Assembly (NCBI RefSeq): GCF_030272615.1
Contig: NC_081414.1
Location: 820,034,396 to 820,098,395 of the forward strand
Direction: 5' to 3'
From: Cryptomeria japonica
Taxonomy: Eukaryota; Streptophyta; Pinopsida; Cupressales; Cupressaceae
DNA: 64,000 nt
The notes under the pieces are model-generated. The model was not told the DNA's origin. It searched no databases and saw nothing but the letters and a program-made list of their open reading frames with translations. The first letter of the stretch is position 1. Every line of letters begins with the position of its first letter. This document shows positions 47,473-59,458 of this stretch, in pieces. The position numbers and the translations under genes were made by a program.

Positions 47473-48253
47473 TGTAGACACCTAAAATTGTCATGTCTAA
47501 TTAAATAAATATCTTTATTTATTTAATTATTTTAAGCCGAATTCTTCTATTAATTAAATAAAACTGTATTTATTTAATTAATTCATTTATCCTCTTCTAG
47601 CCTTATTTCTCATTTAAATAAATACATTTATTTATTTAAATTATCCTTTTCCTAAATTAAATAAATATTTTATTTATTTAATTGATCCCACTTCTTCTAT
47701 TAATTAAATAAATCTTTATTTATTTAACTAATTCATTAGCCTTTTCCATCAATGACACATGTCATTCATCTCTTAATTTCTACACTACCTACCCTCTCAT
47801 TATTTTCTTATTTCCACTACCTACCCTCTAATCCTAGCCAACCATTTATCTTTTACACCTCTCAATCTTATCCCTCCATTTCTTATAGTGTCTTCTATAT
47901 AAGGAGATGTTTCTTTCATTATCAACCCTGACTCCCGACTACTCGACTACATTAGCATTCGAACTTTCATATGCAACCTAGCTATCAACCACATTTCCGT
48001 TCTTTGTTGAGATCTTGTGCACATATAAAATCTGAGAGAAAATATATCAAGCAAGATCAATGAAGATAGGAAGAATGGAGATCCAAACCCTATTGGACAT
48101 GTGATGGTATAATCTTTGTGATTTCATTTGATTTGCATTGTCTTAAGTAATCTTCATATGTTATGGTGGATCTTTGTTGTTGTTAGGCTAGGGTTTTGTG
48201 GTTGAATCTATTTAGTCTTTCAACAGTGTTGTCTCCACTTTTCACCATATACA
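47473..48253 (+). repeat. 5' LTR of F
   Basis: Begins TGTAGACACCTAAAATTGTC. Contains five successive AT-only inverted repeats (AAATAAAT ... ATTTATTT) at about 47493-47735, each separated by a short non-AT stretch. Ends CCATATACA. Confidence 0.92.
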
Positions 48254-48276
48254 TTTTGGCACGCTCGGTGGGACCC
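48254..48276 (+). promoter_or_regulatory. Primer-site region of F
   Basis: TTTTGGCACGCTCGGTGGGA follows the LTR directly and recurs, slightly changed, after H's LTR. I could not assign it to a specific tRNA. Confidence 0.45.
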
Positions 48277-50606
48277 TTGTCCCTTTTGCATTTGACATCT
48301 TTTGTTGCAGATTTTGTGTTTTTGAAGTTGCATATCTGACATTTCTGACAACATTTTGACATTTCCGCGTTTGCGCATTTTGAGATCGCGTTTTTGATTT
48401 TTTGTTGCGTCTACGAACCTCTAAATCGCGTCTATGTATTTTCATTTTCTAGATTGCAGGTTTTCATTATAGGTGTGTCTGTGGGCAATTTAATCAAGTC
48501 GCGTCTATGATCATTTTTATCGTGTTTGTGTCTTGCAGATTTTCTGTTTTGCATTTTTTTTGCAGAAATGCGTCTGTGAGGTGTTAAAGCACGTCTGTGT
48601 TGGATAATCGCGTCTGTGTTTAGTTTTTTTTTGTTTGTTTTTTAATCCAGTTTTAGGGTTTTATTTTGTTATTCAGATTTTAGATCTGGTTTATTTTGAG
48701 CTAACATCTTCAGATCTAGCTAACGAAATTGGTGCAACTTGTCTTGAAAGCAAAATCGTTTTGTTGAAGGCCCCTATTTCACAAAGTCTTTTGGATCTAA
48801 AAATTTACCTAACTTGTGTGCTTGCAAGAAGGGGTGATCATTTGAAACAATCCAAACTACTAACAAATCTTTGTTGCAGGATCTTGGCAAGGGTTTTTTA
48901 TCTTTATTGTGTGTCTTGTTTTCATAGATTATCAAACACTTCAATTGGTGCAATAAAATTGAACTAGTGTCTTTTGTGTCTTGAGCAATAGGCTCTTTTT
49001 GTTTCATCTTTAGAGGGCCTATCTCCCCGTGTGGTCATTAGGACTACTAGTGAGGAGAGAATGACCCAAATGGTAGTGAGGAAAAGCCATCCTCTTCTAA
49101 ACCACTATAAACAACTATATCCATGGTGAAAACTACAAATAACGTGTGCTGATTAGTTCATACTGACACTATGTCTCCCCATAAACTCATTTGATCAAAT
49201 TTATTTGATCAGTTGTAGGGCATAACCCCTACTGGCTGGGAGGCTTCTGTATTTATAGAGCTGAAAGTGTTGCATGTATGGCCACACAAGTGGATGCCCT
49301 TGCTAGCACCTTTTTGTTTTAGAAGCCAAAATCCTTCTAGTTGTTGGGGCAGGAGGTCGGACCTCTGGAGTGGCCCACACACATACGGTTCTTTGTAGAG
49401 ATACAAAGTTCACCATGAGGAGTTTTCATGGGGACTAATGCTTGGCTGCACCGAGAAGTGAGTGTCGAGGGTGGAGCTAGTGGGGTCAAGCATCTAAGTA
49501 TCCACTTTGAATAACATAGCCTCGGGGGAAACCCCATGTGGGATCAACAACTATTGTCCTGGCCAACCATAAGAATTGTGTTTGTCTTATTTTGAACATT
49601 CAAACATTCACGACCAAACATCAAAACATTGTGTCTTTTGTGTCTTCAAGTGTATGCAAAACATTTTTACATCAAACAACACACTTTCTTTGCATCATTT
49701 TTGAGTCTAAACACTTGCAAACATTGAGTCTTCATCATCATTGTGTCCTCTTCTCATGGAAAAATAGTCAAAAATTCAGATTTGGTCACAACAAACAACT
49801 TCACACATTGGAAAAATTGCACTAAGTCTTCATAAATGTTCCTGTGTCTGCCAAAATAGCGTCTGTGTCATTGAATCGCATCTATGAAGAGCAAAAATGC
49901 GTATGTGTTCTCTTAAGCAACTTTCATTTACAAAACCTGCGAAACGCGTCTATGTCTAACAGAACCACGTCGGTGTCATTGAATCACGTCTGTGAAAGGT
50001 AGAAAGTGTCTGTGTTCTTTTGAGCAATTTTCATTTACAAAACCTTAGAAACGAGTATGTGTCTGACAGAACCACGTCTATGTCATTAAATTGCGTCTGT
50101 GAAGTATACAGGTACGTCTATGTTTAGAATTGGAAAACTCCAACAAACAAGAGCAATCGGTTTCAGATTTCTTGAGCTTCCTAGGTTATCTCTCTGGGTT
50201 TTCATCTAGCATTCAACCTACCTTTGGGTCTCACAAAGTTCATCATTATTTTACACCTTGCATTACATTCACATTTGTCTATACTTGAGTCAAAAGGTCA
50301 CTTGCTTGTCCTCATCATACTTTATCAACATACTACATACAACAACATTTTGCTAAGTGGTCCCTCATCAATGTCTATCACTTTTGGGTCTCATTTGGTC
50401 TTACTTAGAGTCAAGGTCAACTTACCTCATCAAGAGAAACTATCATCTCTTTGGAAGTCACACCTACTCTAATACATACATACTTGGTCTTACACTTTGG
50501 ACATTGCAAGTACACCTTAGAGACATTTACATTCCATCCAACTCTTGGTCTTCTATACCCTTTCCATTTTCATCTAGTCTCACACATCTTGGTCAAGACC
50601 TAGTTC
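48254..50606 (+). other. Leader of F with GCGTCTGTG-like word arrays
   Basis: Two clusters (about 48360-48620 and 49830-50120) hold some twenty words of the form (C)GCGTCTGTG or (C)GCGTCTATG, spaced roughly 15-35 bp. The sequence between and after them is T/C-rich and non-coding. The gag ATG follows at 50607. Confidence 0.8.
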
Positions 50607-52652
50607 ATGATTGAAACCCGTTCCCAAAATTCTAGGAGAGAAGCTAAAGAGGCTCAAGAGTCCACAAACATGAGTGCCTATGAATATGATAGTGATGTCT
50701 TTTTCAATTCTGATCATACCACATTACTTGACATGGATGCCTATAGAAACATTCCATATGTTGAGAACATGGACACTACAAACAACAATGATACACACAA
50801 TGACAATATGGACAACATTTTAGTACATTCAGCAGAAGTGGAAGACTCCATTATGGATCCCTATTTCAATTGATTGGTTGAGGAAATAATGAGGAGAGAT
50901 AGACAATACTTCTTACAAGTGATGGCACAAAGTGGAGCCAAGATCCCTCATGATTTTGACATGTCTCAAATAATGGAAAATTGACCTTTGCAACAAACTC
51001 ACCTCAACATGGATCAAAAGAGGCCTAATAGAGGAGGCAATAGAGGACCACATCTTGTGCCTGAATCACAATCATCTTTGTTTCAAAAACCCGAGGTCGC
51101 ATACACAAATGGTCAAGCATATGATACTCACCTTCGCAGACCATTATGGAAGTCTTATGTAGAAAAATATGCTCAATCACATTCCAATGTTAAGGACCAA
51201 CCACCAAAGCAATTGGATATCCAAAGGCATGATCAAAATTTGGACACAAGGAAACCTCGTGTCAAATTTGGGGGAAACACATTAGAAAAAACTCATGGCA
51301 TGCCTGTAGAGTATGGTATACAAGGACAAAACAGATATTTCATTCCTCATCATGACTCTATACCAAGTGGTCCTTATATGCAACATCATTATAGACCTCC
51401 TCCATATGAAAATGTGTATGATCAATACCATCCATATATGCAACATGCTCTTCCTCCACCCGGTGGTTCAAGCATGGGATATGGTCTAAAAGGTCGGTCT
51501 CCACCTAAGAACAATTTGTTGCAGCAAATTAAGGACTTGCAAAAGAAAATGGAGGACATGAATACACTGAAACCAACATACACAATGAGAGACATATGTC
51601 CTTATCCATTTGATAAAAGCATTCCAATGCCTCCATTTCCTACACACTTTGTGACACCTAAGTTTGATAAGTACAAAGGAAAAGGGGATCCTAAGGCACA
51701 TCTAAGATAGTTTTTCATAGCCTGCATTGAGGTAGCAGCAGAAGAGACATATTTGATGAGATTATTCCCACAAATCTTAGGCGATCAAGCTATGGAATGG
51801 TTCTCCCAACTTCCACCTGGAATTAAGTGATGGGGTGACTTAGAAAAGGCATTTATCCAACATTTCTCATATAATATAGAGACAGACATATCAGTCACTA
51901 CTTTGTGCAACACCAAGCAAAAGGATGGAGAATCTTTTTCATCATTTTTACAAAGATGGAGAAATCTAGCTAGCAGATGCTCTTGTGAAATTCCACAAAA
52001 ATAAATGGTAGAGATGTTCACCCAAAATGTTAACAAAGACATTGTTTATGACCTAAGAAAAGCTTGTTTGTCCACCTTCAAGGACATTATTGAAAAAGGC
52101 TTAGCAATAGAAAAGGTCTTAATTGAACAAGGAGTAATTAAGATATTCAAATAAAACAAAGAGGACTTTAAAGGAAAAGACAAGCCAAGATTTTGGAATA
52201 AAAATAAGAACACAGTCAATGATGGTGTTGTGGATGCCAATACAATACGATCGAAAATTGTTTTTTCTGGATCAAGCTCTACAAACAATAAAGTGAATAC
52301 TTAAACAACTTCAAAGTCATGAAGGAAGTACACCCCATTGGGAGAACCACTAGAGTCAGTTTTCAAAAAGCTAGTGGCAAACAAAATAATAATAATTCCA
52401 GATTTGCCTCCATATGAGCCAAAGGTTAAACCAAATTGGTGGCATGATGATGAGTATTGTGAATTTCATAAGAGCAAAGGTCATAAAATAGGAAATTGTC
52501 ATCGTCTGAAGAACATCATACAAGATCTCATTGATAGAGGTGACATTGAGATTGAGGGACACTCATCCAATCAAGAACATGAGTTGTTTAAGGAAACATT
52601 CCCAAAACATGACAAGGGAAAAGCTAAAGCCACAGATGACCAAACCAACTAG
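50607..52652 (+). pseudogene. gag: Gag of element F
   Basis: A single frame from MIETRSQNSRREAKEAQ, with stops at 50871, about 50982, 51708 (TAG), 51828, 52002, 52152 and 52302. A Gln/Pro-rich N-terminal half is followed by DICPYPFDKSIPMPPFP and the capsid-like block FFIACIEVAAEETYLMRLFPQ, AMEWFSQLPPG, FTQNVNKDIVYDL and IEKVLIEQGV. The zinc motif CEFHKSKGHKIGNC (about 52459-52500) is the C-x2-H-x4-H-x4-C form common in Tat/Athila gag, with NIIQDLIDRGDIEI after it. Gag would form the particle and bind RNA. The same frame continues into the protease region. Confidence 0.88.
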
Positions 52653-53220
52653 ACCAGAGCATCCTATAATTATGATTCAACTGCCAATCACATTTCAATG
52701 GATAATTATGTCTCTACCATTATCATCAAGGACAAAACACCTGAGAATTCTACCCAAAGACCCAAAATTGTCCTCAAAGGCATTGGATCTTCTTCCAAAC
52801 CTACCTTTGAATGTAATGTTACAACCCGTCGGGGTAAATTCACTTTGCAAGGTGCTCCAGCTAAAAACACCACTTCCTCATCAACCAAACCTGAGTATGA
52901 CCTTGTAGAATAGTTAGGCAAGACACCCGCGCTTATCTCAATCTGTGAGATTTTACGCATATCACCTGCACATAAATCCATTCTTGAAAAAATCTTGAGA
53001 GACACTTATGTTCCTACTGATCTGAACGTGGACCAATTTCAATCCATGGTGGGATACCTTTCTATTCCACACTCTCTTACATTTACAGAAGCTGACGACG
53101 CCTCCATGAGCTAACCACATAATGCACCTTTACACATCGAAGCTTTCCTACACAAACATTGAATAAAACGAGTCCTGATAGACCAAAACCTGAGATGATC
53201 ATTCCAAGTAATAGAGAAGT
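52653..53220 (+). pseudogene. pol: Protease remnant of F, active-site core deleted
   Basis: In frame with gag: TFECNVTTRRGKFTLQG, LGKTPALISICEIL, PHNAPLHIEAFLHKH, then RVLIDQNLR at about 53166-53190. In the family, LID is followed by the G-G/G-A residues and about 100 residues of retropepsin fold. Here the sequence passes at once into a Pro/Ser linker, so only the N-terminal strand survives. Stops at 52914 (TAG), about 53115 and about 53160. It could not process the polyprotein. Confidence 0.7.
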
Positions 53221-53779
53221 TGTCCCTTCTTCTGCATAGATTGATCCCAAATCATTAAAACCTTCAACATCAAAACAAGGTGAGCTTAAAGGGAAATATC
53301 AGGACAAAGGCATGGGTGAATACACTTTGAATCAAACCATGTGCTTACAACAGGTTATGAGTTCACCAAAAGAATATGGACAACCACATCCTTCTAAACA
53401 GGTATCTATCATTACACTCAAATGGGATCCTACTATCTTCCAAAGATGGGGTGAAATGGAAGAGGAAGATTTATACAAAATTCTTTACAAAGACCATGAA
53501 AATGATACACAAGATCACATCAGCATACCATGTGAAAAATATGGCAAGGGATTCAAGATCCTACAAAAATTTGGGTATGATGGTAAAAGTCTTGTTGGTT
53601 TAAGAAAGGAAGGTATCATTCAACCTATACAACCAGAATTGACATTCAAAAAGGAACGCTCGAAAGGACTTGGTTTCATGCCTTCCAAGGTAAATACTCG
53701 AAAGACAGAAGAAGCATTACAAATCAAAGCTGCCAAAAATCAACAAGAGAACCGTTACTCCACCGACTCTAATGAATAG
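53221..53779 (+). pseudogene. G-patch-like segment of F polyprotein
   Basis: A frame with a G-patch signature: KYGKGFKILQKFGYDGKSLVG, LRKEGIIQP and SKGLGF (about 53530-53690). This follows the G-x2-hh-x3-G-a-x2-G-x-GLG pattern, with the last GLG partly lost (SLVG). G-patch domains bind RNA or helicases, and in retroelements they lie next to protease. The flanks are acidic linker. A TAG at 53777 ends the open part. Confidence 0.6.
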
Positions 53780-54645
53780 GAATGGGATTCAGACAAATCC
53801 TCCAGTGACTATGAACTCACTGAAACATTCAGAGAACCAGGTGAACCCACAGAAGAAGAGGAATTTTATAGAAAATTCAAAATTGGTCAAGAGTCAACCC
53901 TTGAGGATCCCACACAACACTTGCCTCTAGGCTCTAGGTTGAAATCATGAAGAATGAGAACACCTGTCCCGCAATGTGCTACTAGTGATGACAATTTAGA
54001 TTCATTCACGATCAAGATAGATGAGGAGAGTTCCAATGATGACCTCAACAACTACCTCAACATACCTGAATATAACTACATCTTCACCCTTAGTCCCACT
54101 GACTTTGACAAAATTGAAGGCCTTCCCCTTGTCCACCACCAACTTATTGACTTGGACCATGAAGACCCTGTACAGTTCGACACATTCCAAAATGATGAAG
54201 CCTTTATTGACTATTTGGGCATAAGAGATGATCTTCCTCCTGGGGACCATAAGGTGGGATACACTATAGAACTCAACAGCATGGAATATCTTGGTGAGGG
54301 TGTTGGGCCTTCCAGTCGCAAAAATATAGAAATAAAAACAATTCAAGGGTCTTATGGCGAAAACCACGTTGTGGTGTTGTCTGACCCCGAAAAAGTAAAA
54401 AGAAAGGACGTATATGAGGGCAAAAACCTCTCTGAGGCACCTAAGGATGGAAGGCTCGACATTCTCCCAGCATCATATGAGAAAAAACAATCTATGTTAG
54501 TGGAGGAGACCATCAAAACAAACATTGGTACAGAAGAAATTCCACATAACATATTCCTGGCACAATCTCTGACAAAGACAGAAGACCAAAGTTCATAAGT
54601 TTCTTTACGGAGTGACAAATCAATTTTGCATGGTCATATGTTGAT
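53780..54645 (+). pseudogene. Acidic linker between G-patch and RT of F
   Basis: Asp/Glu-rich frame, best open at 53954-54598 (MRTPVPQCATSDDNLDSF ... TEDQSS), with no recognisable domain. Preceded by a few stops in the same frame. Its place between protease and RT suggests a spacer of the polyprotein as seen in large Tat elements. Confidence 0.55.
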
Positions 54646-55430
54646 ATGCCTGGATTAGATCCAGATTTAGTAATGCATCATTTGACAGTCAAACCAGGGG
54701 CAAAACCAGCCAAACAGAAGTTAAGAAAGATGCATCCACAAGTGGCATTATTAGTCAAAGTGGAGCTTGAAAAATTATTGAATGTCAGATTCATACGCCC
54801 AATTCATTATCCTGAATGGATCTCCAACTTAGTGCCTATCAACAAACCAGATCATAGCATTCAAATATAAACATATTTCAGAGACATCAACAAGGCTTGT
54901 CTTAAGGATGATTTTCCATTGCCAAATATCGACCTGATCGTCGACCTCACAGCAAGTCATGTGATGTTATCTTTAATGGATGGATTCTCTGGCTATAATC
55001 AAATAAAAATCGCATCCAAGGATCAGCACAAAACAACATTTACTTGTCCCTGGGGAAATTTTTGTTGGAATGTCATGCCCTTTGGGCTAAAGAATGCAGG
55101 CGCTACATAGAGCCATGACTACTATCTTTCATGATCTCATGCACGTTACTATCGAAGATTATGTTGATGACCTCTTGGGAAAATTGATAGATAGAGATAC
55201 ACATTTGGACATACTTTCAGTCATTTTTGATTGGTTGGAAAAATACAAAGTAAGATTAAACCCCAAGAAATGTGTCTTTGGAGTAACCTCCGAGAAGCTC
55301 CTAGGATTCATTGTCTCAAAAAGAGGAATTGAAGTCAATCTACCAAAAGTTAAGGCCATCCTAGAGATGCAACCACCAATAAATATCAGTCAACTTCGAT
55401 CTTTGCAAGGGAGACTCCAGTCCATATGAA
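54646..55430 (+). pseudogene. pol: Reverse transcriptase of F
   Basis: MPGLDPDLVMHHLTVKPGAKP opens the Ty3 RT. It then shows KLLNVRFIRPIHYPEWISNLV, DFPLPNIDLIVD, MDGFSGYNQI (first catalytic Asp) and WNVMPFGLKNAGATY. Next comes a small deletion/shift with TAG at about 55107, and EDYVDDLLGK with the catalytic DD pair (about 55154-55183). It ends LGFIVSKRGIEVN and a TGA near 55427. TAA at about 54868 interrupts near TYFRDINKAC. Active residues are intact but the frame is not. Confidence 0.9.
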
Positions 55431-55959
55431 GATTCATAGCACAACTTGCAGATAAATGTCATCCTTTTCAACATCTTCTACACAAAAACATCAAGTTCAA
55501 ATGGAATGATAACTATCAACAAGCTTTCCAGATACTCAAATATTATCTTCTAAATCCGCCAGCCTTAATACCACCGGTCCCGGATCAACCCCTATTACTA
55601 TACATATCCGCTACTTCAACAGCACTGGGGGCACTCTTAACACAACAAGATGATGAGGCAAAGAAAAGGCAATCTACTACATCAGTCGCACTTTGGTGGG
55701 ATATGAGCTAAATTACACACCAATTGAGCGTGCATGTCTCATTGTGGTCTTTGCTTCACAAAAATTATGACACTACATGCTAACTCATAAAACTAAGTTG
55801 GTCGCAAGAATAGATCCATTGAAATACCTTCTCAATAAAGCAATGCTTACTGGTCGACTAGCCAAATGGGTTATGCTCCTAAGTGAATTCGACATTGAAT
55901 ATGTGGACAGAAAAGAAATAAAATGACAAGCTATCGCAGATCAATTAGCAGATGCTCCT
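55431..55959 (+). pseudogene. pol: First RNase H of F
   Basis: Reads, across shifts, FQHLLHKNIKFKWNDNYQQAF, a decayed active strand (LLLYISATSTALGALLTQ, where Ser stands for the first catalytic Asp), ISRTLVGYELNYTPIERACL and KYLLNKAMLTGRLAKWVMLLSEFDIEYV. This is the ordinary Ty3 RNase H position and pattern. A frameshift lies at about 55660 and stops occur around 55770 and 55926. Probably inactive even if repaired, given the Asp to Ser change. Confidence 0.8.
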
Positions 55960-56430
55960 ATGATAGATGTTCCTCCTATAACTTCAGAATTTCCAGATGA
56001 ATCCATCTTGATAGTATCACACACAAAGCCTTGGCAACTATACTTTGATGGCTCATACACACAACATGGTGTAGGAGTTGGCATCCTCTTCATCACACCT
56101 CAAGGGGATTCCATACCAAAATCATATCGATTATCATTTCCTTGCACTAATAACATAGCAGAATATGAGGCATTAACAACTGGATTATGGACAGCAATTC
56201 AGTGGAAGATCCAGGAACTCCATGTTTTTTGGGACTCTCAACTTGTAATTCGTCAAGCAATTGATGACTACCAAACAAAAGATGAAAAAATAATGCCTTA
56301 CAAATGAATGGTGGATGACCTAAAACAACATTTTGTGAAGTTAAACTTTGAGCAAATACCAAAGGAGCAGAATCAAGCCACATATGCCATGGCTACCATT
56401 GCTTCACTGATCAACCTACCACAGAATGAA
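55960..56430 (+). pseudogene. pol: Second (Tat-specific) RNase H of F
   Basis: PWQLYFDGSYTQHGVGVGI, TNNIAEYEALTTGL and VFWDSQLVIRQAI give the D-E-D order of a complete RNase H fold separate from the first. Two RNase H domains in tandem between RT and integrase are characteristic of Tat/Ogre Ty3 elements. One TGA at about 56305 splits it before LKQHFVKLNFEQIPKEQNQATYAMA, the last helix with conserved E..N..A residues. Confidence 0.88.
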
Positions 56431-57777
56431 ACCTGCTATGAGTTCTTAGTGGATAACCTTTTGGTTCCCTCATATGAGATCACTCCTACTGAGATGATAT
56501 GTGTCGTTGGTCCTGATTCCCAGTTATATGGTTCCATTTTCACATACCTTCATAATAATACCCTTCCTCTTGACTTATCCAACAATCAACGTCGCACTTT
56601 CATTCACCAATCTTCTCGATATGTCATTTTAGTTGATATCTTATATTGTCAAGGTTTAGATGGCACTCTCCTTAGATGTTTAGAAAGGGATGAAGCTCAG
56701 ATTGCATTATGCGAAGTTCATGAAGGGATATGTGGTCCACATTCTAGTGGTCCTACCTCAGCCAAGAAGCTCATCAGGATTGGATATTACTGGCCCAATA
56801 TGGAAAAAGACTCATATCAGTTTGTCAAGAAATGTAAGCAGTGTCAACTTCATGGAGACCTCATTCATGCACCAACGCAAGAACTTCAACCGATTGCAAC
56901 TCCTTGGCCCTTTTTCCAATGGGGACTCGATCTCATAGGCAATATTCACCCCCCTTCCTCCAATGGCCACAAATTCATCATCACTACCACAGAGTACTTC
57001 ACAAAATGGATTGAATTTGTGCCTCTTACACAAGTCACTAGAAAACAGATTGCTACATTCATTGTCAATTACATCATTTGTCGTTACAGTATTCCTACTT
57101 CCATCATCACCAATAACGGGTGTCCCTTCAAAAATCAAGATGGTCATGAACTCTGTGATCACATCCATATTACCCATCGTTTCTCCACACCTTATTACCC
57201 CCAAGGTAATGGCCAAGCTAAGGCATCTAATAAAACCATTCTTAAAATTCTAAAAAAGACAGTCGATGACGCTGGCCACAATTGGCACATCCAACTTAGT
57301 CCCACACTTTGGGCTTACCGCACAAGCATCCGCACACCTACTGGAGCTACACCTTATTCACTTGTCTATAGTGCTGAAGTTATCTTTCTTATTGAGGCCG
57401 AGCTACCCTCTTTATGAGTCTCTTTGCAAAACATTATTAGTAATGAAGACTATAGGGTCTCTCGCTCACAAGAACTTGAACTATTAGATGAACAAAGACA
57501 AACTGCTTTTAATCATCTCAAGGCTTATCAACAACAAATGAGTCGTAGTTACAATCATAAGGTCAAGCCTCACACATTTGAAGTAGGTGACTTAGTTCTC
57601 AGAGAAAATCCTAAAAATCAAGATAGAGAGAATAAGGGCAAGTTTGAACCAAACTGGCTTGGTCCTTACATCATCACAATAGCCTATGGATCTAGTGCAT
57701 ATCAGCTCTCAACTACAAATGATGAACCTTTGGAGGATCCTATCAACAGCATGCACCTTCGTAGGTTTTACACATAG
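56431..57777 (+). pseudogene. pol: Integrase of F with two catalytic residues lost
   Basis: HHCC zinc part VHEGICGPHSSG ... CKQCQLHG (56715-56852). Core: WGLDLIGN keeps the first Asp, but the second catalytic Asp is Asn (TNNGCPF; codon AAT at 57112) and the Glu is Lys (GNGQAKASN; codon AAG at 57220). Both are G-to-A changes. WAYRTSIRTPTGATPYSLVY, a TGA at about 57415, KVKPHTFEVGDLVLREN and KFEPNWLGPYIITIAYG follow, ending MHLRRFYT at 57777. It is nearly open over 450 codons, so the loss of active residues is more telling than its few stops. Confidence 0.92.
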
Positions 57778-59458
57778 CTCTTCAGAGTATCCTAATTCAA
57801 AAATATAAAAAAAAATATAAAATACAAAAAAAAATCATAAAAATATATATATATATATATATAAAGAAAACTAAAAAAAATCAAAAATACAAAAAAAATC
57901 ATAAAATAAAATTGAAAAATCCAAAAAAGTAAAGAAAACATTTTCGTCCAATGGTGAAAACCACTTCGGTGGTGCCTTGGGCAAGTACCATGGTGAAAAC
58001 CGGGTCACCAGTGCCATGTGTAGAGACATTGCTCCTCCCTCATTCAGATTCCATTTCATCCTTCACTTTGCACACACTCATAGCTTATTCATTCATAATA
58101 AACTTTACCCATTCCCATCATGGCTTGTTATTGATCTACCCAAGATTGGTTAAGCCATTCATAATAAACATTCATTTTTCACTCCTATCCATCCATAATA
58201 AATCAACTCCTATCTGTGGCTAAGGCAAATCCTACGTTTAGTGATGGGTGTGGAACTAAGAGAATCACATGTTCCGAGGAGTACAGTTTCTTCCAATTTT
58301 CTTCAGTCTATCCGTGCACAATCCGCAATAAAGCAACACTTGCATCACCAATCCGCAATAAAGTTTTGTCTTCTCCGTAATAAAGTTTCATCTTCTCCGC
58401 AATAAAGTATCAGTTGCATGGATTCAGGCAGCTTCAGATGAGATGCAGCAACAACAATGGGCTTTAACAAATCAAATCTTTCAACAGACTCAGACAACAT
58501 ATGATTCAGTGCTATCTATCCTTTTGTGAAAGTAAACATTGTGACCACAATCAAATAGACTTATACAAGTGACAAGAGACACTAAACTTGAGGACTACAG
58601 TGAATGTTGGTGTCGAGTCTTGGTTTTCTTTTGATTTTATCTTTTGGTGACATGTCTTTTAGATTTTCTAGGATGTCTCTGACTAGAGATTTTATCTCCA
58701 GGATGTCTTTGACTAGAAAGGCGAGGATGGGGTATCGTCACCTATTTTTCTTTGTTGTCTATGGATTGTCGCTTAGTAATGCTATGACTTGTCCAAGGAT
58801 ATGAGGACATTGTGAGTCTAGTATGAACTGGAGCATTCCTTGTTTGCAATTGTCTTGTCTCCATGCAAACAGGTACAATGACTTTCTGGGTCAAACATAT
58901 ACCTCGATTGTCATAACCTATTTTGCCATAATAAAGCTCAATGATGATAAAGCACAAGAATCTCTTTCACTTCCATATCTTTTATCTTTCATCCCCCTTT
59001 CTTGATTGACCTCCATCATCCTCCTTGAGTCTATGTAGCCTGCTATCACACAACTGAGTATAATGACACACCAAAAACATTTGCATCTCATGTAGTTGCA
59101 CCTGCATTACCACATATTAAGCATTTCATACATACATATAGATATCACAATTGCATCACATCCTACACACAACACATGTTAGCACATTTTACATCCTTAT
59201 CATATTCATCTGCATTTCATACATTCACATTTGCATTAAAAACATAAAAAAATAAAAAATATTGCATTTCACTATGTACATATTTGCATCCATATCATAA
59301 CCATCACATAAAAACATACATCATGAAACATCTCATCACATAGGTACACATGCATATAGCTTCCGCAAGGATGAATCTCATATATATATAATCATAAGTG
59401 TCATGATACAATGATGTCAAAATCATATGGCTACAATCACCCGAAGGTGTCTACATCA
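57778..59458. other. 3' region of F with a cluster of AATAAA signals
   Basis: Non-coding. An A-rich segment with an (AT)n run (57843-57863) is followed by seven AATAAA hexamers at about 58085-58410, four of them in a repeated CCGCAATAAAG/CCGTAATAAAG context. The rest (58600-59458) is T/C- then A-rich without ORFs of note. It probably ends the sense transcript before the antisense gene. Confidence 0.5.
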
